DNA of 64,000 bases from Carya illinoinensis (Eukaryota; Streptophyta; Magnoliopsida; Fagales; Juglandaceae). Position numbers and translations under genes: made by a program. Of the stretch, positions 56,284-64,000 are shown piece by piece. Every line of letters begins with the position of its first letter. The stretch's first letter is position 1. The notes beneath the pieces were generated by a model, which made no database searches, was not told the origin of the DNA, and was given only the letters and a program-made list of their open reading frames with translations. The DNA is taken from the NCBI RefSeq assembly GCF_018687715.1, contig NC_056752.1:17691501-17755500 (forward strand), in the 5' to 3' direction.

Positions 56284-57077
56284 TTAGGGGTGGGTAGCGG
56301 GGCCCTGCACCCCGTTGCACCGCCTTGTTCGCACCGTCCCCAACCATGTGGAGCAGGAGTTTCGTACCTTATAGGTAGGGGACGGGGGGCCCCGCCTGCA
56401 CAAAAGGATGCGGAGCGAAGGCGGGGGACGGAGAGGCCTAAGTCCCGCATTTCCCCTGCTCCGCATATAATATATATATTTATATTTATATATTTAAAAT
56501 TATAAATATAATTTTTCCATAAATGAAATGGCGCCTTTTTGTCCATGAAAAAATGACACTGTTTCATTTAGTGACTTAAGCCCCCCCCCCCCCCCCCCCC
56601 CCCCCCCCACCCCAAACAAAAAAAAATCCCGAATCTTCTCGACTCCTCTTTTAGACTCTTTGCTCTCTCAGACTCCTCTCTCTCTCACTGCCTCGCACAG
56701 TCGCACAACGCACGAATCACAAACCAGTTCCATGCTTTAGTATTCTCACTTAAAGGTAAGACTCCTTCACCAAGTTTCTCCATTTATTTTGTATTTTTTT
56801 GAGTTTTGATCGGACATTGGAGGAAGGATGAGTTGAATAAGAGATGGAGGATGAGAATTTGTGAATTTGTGTGATGTGAATTCTTGGATTGTGATTTGCA
56901 TGTGTATTGTATAATGTACTTATGAATTTGTTTTATTTTTATTTATATTTTTTGTAGTTTTTAGGGTTCCAATTCGAAACCCTAAACTGATTTAGGGGTT
57001 CGGATTGGAACCCTAAATTATTTTAGGGTTCCAATCCGGATTCCGAAACCCTAAATTCCCCAATGCCCACCCCTAAT
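56284..57077. mobile_element. hAT-like element (~790 bp) with terminal inverted repeats
   Basis: The left end TTAGGGGTGGGTAGCGGGG and the right end TGCCCACCCCTAA form an inverted repeat (TTAGGGGTGGG.A). No matching 8-bp target duplication could be found, so one end may have been rearranged. Inside are a GC-rich left arm (56290-56460), a poly(C) run, a pyrimidine-rich leader (56630-56755) ending in a donor-like AAAG|GTAAGA, and a right arm rich in AAACCCTAA-type motifs. It interrupts the upstream part of Copia D. Confidence 0.6.
56581..56608. repeat. Poly(C) tract (28 C)
   Basis: Twenty-eight C in a row, then A and CCCC, then an A-rich stretch. It is the second such tract in the window (see 24386). 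Length may be unreliable. Confidence 0.9.
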
Positions 57078-57995
57078 CAACTCATTGCTACTTAGAGGTG
57101 TAATTTTTATTAATTTCAGAATTTAATAACTTGAAATAAAAGACAAAATCTGAAAATTTTCTACTGGTCTGAAAATAACTTGAAGTAACTTGAAATATTA
57201 TTTGTAAAAACTTGAAATAACTTGAAATCTGAAAATAACTTGAAATATTATTGACCCTACTGATCTAAAAAATATTGCTAAATATATGTAAAAACGAATT
57301 TGGCTATTTTCTAAATTTGTGTTTAGTTCCTAGCCAGTATAAGATTGTTTTAATTGATCTTCTACTTAGTTGTTTTGTATATTATGAGGAAAGGGAATAT
57401 ATATAGGACTTAGGAGTTTGTGTCCTATATTTTACATTCAGTAGATATTATATATTTTAAATGAAATTGAAAGGAATCAAAAGATTTTTGTTTTCTAAAA
57501 AACTACTAATATTTATGTTTTTTCACAAATATTTATGCATTTTTAATTTTACCCTTTTAATTCATAATACTTACGTTTACAATTTTTTTTTTTTTTTTGT
57601 TTTAATTTAGTGATTAAGAAAATGTTGCTTAATAATATTGTGAATTTAAAAAAATATATTAACAAATATTAAAAAATAATGTAAAAAAATAAAAAACAAA
57701 TATGTACAGCTAATTAACTAATTGAATTTTATTTAGGGTTTGAATTGAAACCCCTAAATCAATTTAGGGTTTCGTATTGAAACCCTAAATTGAAATTTTA
57801 GTGTTTTCAATTGAAACCCCTTAATAAATTGATTTAGGGGTTTGCACTTTGCCTTGTTTATTGTTTGGTGTATTATTACATTTTTTTTTTCTTTTTTATG
57901 TCTTGTGTTTGATTGCATTTTGCATTTTTTTTAATTTTTTTTTATGTCTTGTAGATTGCACTTTGAAAATTTTTTACTGTGTTGGGGAATCAGGA
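57078..57995 (+). other. hAT intron-like DNA with telobox-like motifs
   Basis: AT-rich and without ORFs. 57580-57720 resembles a MITE core. 57730-57850 has repeated TTTAGGGTTT / AAACCCTAAA words like those in the right arm of the preceding element. An acceptor-like CTTGTAG lies at 57948-57954, before the transposase start at 57996. Confidence 0.35.
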
Positions 57996-60835
57996 ATGTC
58001 TTATAAAAAGGATCCGGATTTTAGTGATAGCTCTCTGACTCACTCAAAAATGAGTAGCACTAATGCTATCCCAAGTACAGGAGGATGTCATGTAATAATT
58101 AGAAATAAATTCCTAGATCGTCTACTCAGGGAAAGTTGCTTAAAATTAAACTCGTTGAAAAAAAGTGAAAAACTTCACGAAGAGAAAATAAAATGATGGT
58201 ATGTGCAATGGATGGAAAAGGGTACTAGTCATGGACTAGATTCATGTCTTTTGATTTTGATTGTCGGATTGGAATGTAAAGGACTAATAGATTAAACTCA
58301 GAAATTAATAAAATTAAATTAAGCATTAAACTAAATTAGAAAGTAATTTACAAAACATGAACTAAAAATTGAAAATGCCCAAAACCAAGATTCTAGAATT
58401 CATCTTTGTAATTAAATCACAAATTCTCAAAATAACACATAAGAATTGTAATCACTATTAAATGAAAACTTAAAGATGTGCGAAAAATAAATAACACGAA
58501 ATAAGTAAACAGAAAATAAATTACCCTAACTTCTAAGCTAAACAAATCTCAAAAGTATTCCATAAATTTTAAACTGAAGTTAAATAAAATAGAGAACGAA
58601 AAGTCTAAACGAAAACTTCCTTTCACTATTCAATTGAAATTCAAAACAACAAGGAAACAACTTCTCACATATGACTCTTGAAAATTAATCTCTAAACCTT
58701 TAATAAAAACTTTAGAACAATTCCTCTACTTCCCACGTATGATGTTTCAGAAAAATCAAAAACAAAAACAAAAACTTAAAACCAAACCTTTCTTGCAATA
58801 AATTAAGGTAACACAATTAATTAGAACTTCTAAAACAATTTCTTTTTTGTTGCATGAAACAAACTAGCATACTTGATTAAAACTTCTAAAACAATTTCTT
58901 TTTGTTGCATGAAACAAAATAGCACACTTGATTAAAATTAAGGTATTACACTTAATGAAATAAAATTCTAGAACAAATCTTAATACACTTAATAAAAATG
59001 CTAAAACAACAAAGTATTGAAACTAAAAGGAGAAACAAAATTTCAAACACAAGAAAGAGCTAATTCTTTCAAGTACATAACAAAGAAATAACATAAGCAG
59101 AAAATTGTGTGTGTTGAGTTGTCTTTGTCTAAGTTTGAGTTGTGTCTTGTAAGCTTCGGACTGCACCCTTTTATAGCGGAACATCTTGGCTAGTTGCATC
59201 TCACATTCATTTGGTTTCACACTTAATTGCATTCACACCTCAATCTTGCATTCACACCTTAATTCGGTCACCTCTTGCATTCACACTTAATTGCCGTGTC
59301 TTGCCTTCCTCCTCTCTTATTTTATTCAATTGGTTTCTTAATTCAAACCAAACAACCAAGTCCAACACGGTTCTTCATGCCTAACTTGTTGAAAATTCAA
59401 AATTCAGCACACAACACTCATTCACACGTCTCTCTCTATTTCCACGTTCCCCTACCTCAATCTAATCTAGTTCCAGAAAATTCTCTCAGCATCTCTCAAC
59501 TCCCCAAGTGTCCCTGCACTTTCAGCAATGCAATATCAGCCGACTCCCTTCAATCACCTCTCGCCTGCACCTCACTTACATCCAACCGACCTACACACCT
59601 CCAGAAAAATAATTCCAGCCGACTTCACCTTTCCACCTCCAGAAAATTCAAACCAATCAGCATTGGCCTACACGTCTACCCCTCAAACAATTACAGCACA
59701 ACACATCTCACTTCTCCTAATTCTCTCTCACCGACTTCATATTTTAGCAAAATACAAACACCCACCGACCCCTCTCTTTACTTTCCAGCAACTCTTTCAC
59801 TCACACGTTCACATCTCACGTCTCTCTTTTTTAATCAATCAAGCACAGCTCTTCCTAAGTACCTGCTGCACCGAATTCTTGCCAAAAGTTTCCCTTAAAC
59901 CCAGCTGACCGACTCACCTATTAAGACTTCTCACTCAAACCTCACTCAAGTTAAACACGACAGTGCATCTCTTCCTTCATTTCGGTGGACAGCAGTTGGT
60001 GGACAGCAGCAGCCTTTGTCTTCCAATCCATCACATGTTCCTCACCTTAATTTAAATTTATTTGGTTGGACGTGGCCATCCTTTCAAAATCCATGCATAC
60101 TCCCGCATCATAACATCTTCTCACACTCTTGATACAAGGATGTTTGGGTGGTAGATAGGGGCTGCTTCGAAAGAGAGAATTTGTTCTATATTTTCACAAC
60201 CAATTATGAGTAACTTTTGGAGTTGAACCAAACTACTTGCTATGGGCACTGAAGATACATGCTTTAAACTCCTGCATGCAAATAATATGAAATATTAATT
60301 TGATGCTTTTAATCAATTAAAATCACAACTTTGATTTATCCTTATTAACCATTTTTCTATTTAAAACCAATAATAATGTCATGATGAATTTAAAATACAT
60401 TGGTTTTAAATAGCTAAAATGTGCAATATTTTAGCTCAATCACTCTCATGCCCCAGTCAATACCCTTGCCCCAGAACCTAACCCTACTCCAACCCCTATG
60501 GAGAGTACACCTTGCCCTGCCCTCAAGCCCACACAGGGCAAGAAACCTGTGTCCATAGTTTGGTCTCACTTTACCAAACTAGAGGGTGTTGACCCCAATA
60601 ACCCACAAGCTCAATGTAATCACTATGAAAAAATATATGGATGTCACTATAGGAAATATGGTACATCCCAGATGAAGGTCCATTTAAAGGAACAATGTAA
60701 GAAGAGTCTAATATTAAAATCCTTAGTAGAGAAAAGTCAATCTAGAGTAGATATTGGATTAAGAAAAATGGCGGGGATTTTCATGGGGAAGAGGAGGACT
60801 GGGCAAAGGGTTGTGAGTTTGTTCTTGTGAGATGT
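57996..60835 (+). pseudogene. hAT transposase N-terminus (BED zinc finger) relic, split by a 2.4-kb insertion
   Basis: 57996-58036 reads MSYKKDPDFSDSSLTHS, an Asp/Ser-rich hAT start. The same protein resumes at about 60440 with NHSHAPVNTLAPEPNPTPTP, then SIVWSHFTKLEGVDP and a BED finger ending QCNHYEKIYGCHYRKYGTSQ, MKVHLKEQC. In a normal BED finger the second Cys of CX2C is present; here it is Tyr (CNHY), so the zinc site is broken. No transposase core follows after about 60835. The DNA between the halves is the repeat at 58037-60440. Confidence 0.7.
58037..60440. repeat. Unclassified dispersed repeat, copy 1 (~2.4 kb)
   Basis: It interrupts a hAT transposase exon. Its first ~290 bp match 62836-63120 closely (GAGTAGCACTAATGCTATCC, AATTCCTAGATCGTCTCCTC-type block, GGGAAAGTTGCTTAAAATTA). 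A TATA box on the reverse strand (CCGCTATAAAAGGGTGCAG, about 59166-59184) is also present in copy 2. Its right end has two adjoining perfect hairpins (60358-60412 and 60413-60435). The ORF at 59275-59898 is Ser/Pro/Thr-rich and unrecognised. The flanks share AGCTC...TCACTC words that may be an imperfect target duplication. Confidence 0.55.
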
Positions 60836-61362
60836 GTTGTTCAATAGGAGGTGTATTGGGAAGTGGAGGCATGACATGAGACTGATAATAATAAGAGGAT
60901 GATGATGAATCTTGTAGAATGGAAGGAAGGACTAGGTCATTGGCACGATCAGGACGAGTGATGTTTGGATTTGTGTAATAACATGCTCCTTCTTTATTTT
61001 ATAATTACGAGTCTTGTTCTACGTGCTGAACTTCGATGTCGTATTTTAAAAGATACCAAACGGATTTTAAAGCAAACCTATTATTTTAAGACTTACGGAT
61101 ATTTTAAATATTCTGGAAATATTTATATGTGATATTTCTAGTGTTATTGTACTAAGTTTTGTTTTTTAAATAACACAATTATAATATTTTTGAAGAGCTC
61201 AAAAAAATTTTATAATTGTGGAAAAATTATTTAAACTAAAATATTTTAGTCATTTAAAAATATTACGAGATTTAAATTATGTTAAAAACTCTAAATTAAT
61301 TTAAATGGTTTTATTTTCTTCAAGTAATTAACGAGACTTCATTATTTTAATTAATAATGAAG

Positions 61363-61402
61363 GAATATTATTTTATAAACTTTAGTTTATAAAATAATAT
61401 TC
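61363..61402. repeat. Perfect 18-bp inverted repeat with 4-bp loop
   Basis: GAATATTATTTTATAAAC, then TTTA, then its exact reverse complement. It could extrude as a cruciform or give a small RNA hairpin if transcribed. Confidence 0.9.
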
Positions 61403-62569
61403 TATCTTAATTCCTTTCAGTGTTTTATTTTAAATCACTAATAGATCGTTTTGAAGATCCCGAAACAAAGGATCTGCATTAAACACTCAAGCCCCTCTCT
61501 TTTCTCTTCTCTTCTCTCTCTCTCTCTCTACCGTGTGGGTCATCTCTTCCAGCCCAGCCCCTTGCCGCCGTGCCCAACCTTACCACACCACCACCGCAGC
61601 TCTACCACCCCACTGACAACTCCCCTCATGCCGGCAAGCCCCACATACCCTCTCTCTTCTCCCACGGTAACTCCACCCTAAATGGGTGAAAACCCATCCC
61701 TCTCATCCCACGCCGCCGTACACGGCAGCCCTGTCTCACCATTGGTCACCAGCCACCCTCTTCCCTCCAACGACCTCCCCCACCTTGGTCTCTCTTCCTC
61801 ACATGCTCTCTCTCTCATTCTAGAGCAGCTCGATCGTAATGGGTCTCTCATGGCCTAGATCTACCATCGACAACCCTACCACCTCTGTACGCCGATTCTC
61901 ACCCCAACAAGCACCACCACCAGCCTCCCTCTTCCTCCCCCTAGCTCCCCACGAAATCCCATAGCCTTTCTCCACCTCATGCACTCTCACTCTCTAACAC
62001 ATAGCTTGTACAACTTACGACCAAATCCACCACCTCCAGCCACCGTCCAGCCACCACCTCGCCACCACTATTCCACCACACCTCCCTCAAGCTTCTCTAG
62101 CTCTCCCTCTCCATTTCCTAGTTTAGAAATACACGGCCCAAATCTCCTCCACAAATCACCGTGGCTCCTTTGTGTGCCACCTAGGCACCGCCTTGAGGCC
62201 ACCACTCTAGGACCACAACCAAACCTTTCCTTGCTCAGATCCATATCCGTAGCCACCTCTAGTAGCCCAAATAGCCACCGTACGCGGTTTAACCGCCATG
62301 TACAACTCCTCCAATGTCTTGATCATGACGGACAACGAGCGACGCACGGGTTATCCTGTCGATGGTATAACCCTCTATCCCTTATTATTTCTATTAATGT
62401 TGGTTGGTTGGACTGTAGAATGTGTTGTTAGTAATTGTGGAGTTCCCTGCATAGTTGTGAAGTGAAGTGCGGCTGTGCAACAAAGTGTTGGGCATAACTG
62501 TGTAGTGTTATGGACTGTGCTGTGAGGTATGGGTGTGAGGTGTATGTCGTAGTTGTGATGCAGCGTGGT

Positions 62570-62745
62570 GTGTGAAGGGAGTACACTTGGAGTGTACTCC
62601 ATGTAGTGCAGCGACGCACCGTGTGACATGTGCTGTAGTGACTTATGGCGTAGAGTGAAGAGAGTACACATCACGTGTGCTCTGTATTATGTAGAGATGC
62701 ACCGTATGACGTGTCGTGAAGAATGAAATGTTTGCATAGCCAAGG
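62570..62745. repeat. Degenerate tandem pair (~95 bp units)
   Basis: Two units share GAGTACAC, a GTG.(A/G)CTC(C/T) turn, TATGTAG(A/T)G.AG..GCACCGT(G/A)TGAC and GTGAAGA. The first (about 62578-62665) includes a small palindrome, GAGTACACTTGGAGTGTACTC. Confidence 0.5.
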
Positions 62746-62835
62746 AGCATAGAGTGTATTGTGTAGCGTCAGGAACTCTGTAATAGTTGACTCTGTAGCT
62801 GTGACGTGGCCTGTAGTCCGAGGTGGCGGGTGTCA

Positions 62836-64000
62836 TGACTCACTCAAAAAAAATGAGTAGCACTAATGCTATCCCAAGTGCAGGAGGATGTCGTGTAATA
62901 ATTAGGAATAAATTCCTAGATCGTCTCCTCAGGGAAAGTTGCTTAAAATTAAACTTGTTGAAAAAAAATGTGAAAAACTTCACAAAGAGAAAATAAGAGG
63001 ATGATATGTACAATGGATGGAAAAGTGCAATGAAAATCAAAATTTACTGGTCGTGAACCAGATTCATGTTTGTTGGTTTTAAGTGCAGCGATGAATTGTA
63101 AGGAATTAAAATGCAAGAAAGTAAATTAAAATTACTGAAATTAATAGACTGAAATTTAAAGGACAAAGAAAAATAAATGACATTAATTTAAATAGAGGAA
63201 TTAAAGGTGCAAGGAGAAATAAATGACAGTAATTTAAATAGACAGAAATTAAAGGTGAAAGGAAAAATAAAAGACATTAAACTGAAATTAAATAAAAACA
63301 GGAATTGTAAGGAATAAACTTGTTCTGTTCGGAAAGAAGAGGAAGTAAAATGGAAAACCAAAAACCCAGCTGCTTGAAACTAAAACGAAAAAGAAAGTAG
63401 ATCAAATAAAATTCTGCTGCTTGGTTCTAGCTTCTAAATGAAAATAAAAACAAGTTTTAAAAACTAAAACTGCTCTCCCGTATGAAAGCAAAGCCAGCTG
63501 CTTCCAGCTTCTAAAAATGGAAGGAAAATAGGTAAAAACTAAACTAAAAACTGCTGCTCCTTCTAAACAGAAAACAAAATAAGAAAACAACTGAAATAAA
63601 CTGCCCGAGCTAACAACTGCAAAGTCTGAATGAAAAGCATAAAAACTTTAAACTAAGCTACTGCTCCCGAAAATCGACTCCTCTTCATTTCAGCTTTCTT
63701 TCCTTTTATAGCCGTGTGTTGCTGTGTTCATTGCATGTGTAATGTGGTTGCATTGTGATTTTCTTTCTTGCTGCAGCAGCTTTCCAGTCCAAGCCGAAAA
63801 AGAAGAATGACTCCCCCTCCAAATTCTGCTGCTGCCTACCCCTGCTTTGCTGCTCGTCCGTTCCCTCTTGCCCCCCAAGTGTAAAAATGAAAAAGTAACC
63901 CAGCCAATAGCTGTCCATCTCCCCACACCGAACTCTATGTCCCATTGCTCTGAGAATTCAACCCGTGGCCCCCATGTTCAATGTGTCTTCCCCCATGTTC
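62836..64000. repeat. Unclassified dispersed repeat, copy 2 (runs off the window)
   Basis: It starts TGACTCACTCAAAAA like copy 1 at about 58032-58046 and matches it for about 290 bp, then diverges in an A-rich region. It carries the same antisense TATA motif (reverse strand GGCTATAAAAGGAAAG, about 63699-63714). Reverse-strand ORFs near 63690-63945 are overlapping and unrecognised. The right end lies outside the window. Confidence 0.55.

Larger units (their letters stand above)
60836..62835. repeat. LTR-like DNA of a large retrotransposon, boundaries uncertain
   Basis: No gene. A segment near 60960-61150 (TTTTAAAAGATACCAAACGG, TATTTTAAGACTTACGGA), a long pyrimidine- and CCACC-rich stretch (61480-62330), and a G/T-rich right part (62400-62830) follow each other in the manner of large Gypsy (Del/Tekay-like) LTRs. 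ORFs at 61451 and 61979 are Pro/Ser/His-rich products of that composition. No target duplication or LTR partner was found. Confidence 0.35.

Noticed and set aside
56269..56567. GC-rich ORFs on both strands at the left arm of the hAT-like element
   Set aside because: They reflect the GC-rich arm with inverted motifs; no domain and no conservation signal can be seen.
59275..59898. 207-codon Ser/Thr/Pro-rich ORF
   Set aside because: Low-complexity composition, an overlapping long ORF in another frame, no motif, and position inside a repeat; probably open by chance.
58037..60440. Helitron as an identity for the repeat with end hairpins
   Set aside because: No 5' TC start and no CTRR end after the terminal hairpin, and no Rep/helicase coding. 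Left unclassified.
61451..62431. Proline- and histidine-rich ORFs (61451-61681, 61979-62431)
   Set aside because: They follow from CCACC and TCTCC simple composition of LTR-like DNA; frames on both strands are open here.

Overview
This is a window of plant nuclear DNA, most likely from a eudicot. The evidence is plant-type Ty1/copia and Ty3/gypsy retrotransposons, an L1-type LINE, hAT elements and MITEs in AT-rich DNA, plus intron-bearing fragments of plant genes. Species cannot be fixed from the sequence. I see no intact host gene, no rRNA or tRNA gene and no CRISPR array. The only long intact coding region is the polyprotein of a young Copia element. Nearly everything else is a decayed, layered transposon deposit whose order of insertion can partly be read from the sequence.

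Layout. 0.24-1.8 kb: a frameshifted relic resembling the plant 'putative gypsy-type transposase' (PF04195-like) domain. 2.47-14.29 kb: an old + strand Copia (A). It has a 5'-truncated first LTR, a 516-bp 3' LTR and scraps of RT and RNase H. A reverse-strand Copia (B, 5.53-10.13 kb, LTRs at both ends) is nested in it. A roughly 1.5-kb tandem duplication spans the A/B junction, and a 237-bp MITE later entered one copy. Copia A also contains two antisense coiled-coil ORF relics at 12.05-13.20 kb. 14.3-16.4 kb: AT-rich DNA with a 0.4-kb tandem duplication. 16.47-21.14 kb: an intact Copia (C, reverse strand) with identical 254-bp LTRs, a perfect 5-bp target duplication and one uninterrupted polyprotein ORF. 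23.46-24.08 kb: the last three exons of a GRWD1/HTD1-like WD-repeat gene, now a pseudogene. 25.2-29.15 kb: decayed + strand Copia (E).

29.5-31.4 kb: a diverged direct duplication, one copy split by a 232-bp MITE. 32.0-32.3 kb: a fragment of an ankyrin-repeat (ACD6/ITN1-like) gene. 34.17-39.82 kb: a full-length but dead LINE with a 17-bp target duplication. 39.85-40.45 kb: a non-autonomous hAT element. 40.7-43.3 kb: an internally deleted hAT relic that keeps the transposase dimerisation region. 45.26-50.81 kb: a Ty3/gypsy chromovirus (F) with 530-bp LTRs, a perfect target duplication and a C-terminal chromodomain, but a broken reading frame. 50.85-56.28 kb: a reverse-strand Copia (D) split by a 3.3-kb solo LTR with a perfect 5-bp target duplication. 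56.28-60.84 kb: hAT-derived DNA including a transposase N-terminal (BED finger) relic, interrupted by an unclassified 2.4-kb repeat. A second copy of that repeat starts at 62.84 kb and leaves the window. 60.96-62.83 kb looks like LTR-type DNA of a large Gypsy element.

There is no operon-like cooperation between genes here. The elements act as each other's insertion sites. Only Copia C looks potentially autonomous; the other elements are fossils useful for ordering events. The least explained parts are the antisense coiled-coil pair inside Copia A and the repeat family at 58.04 and 62.84 kb.
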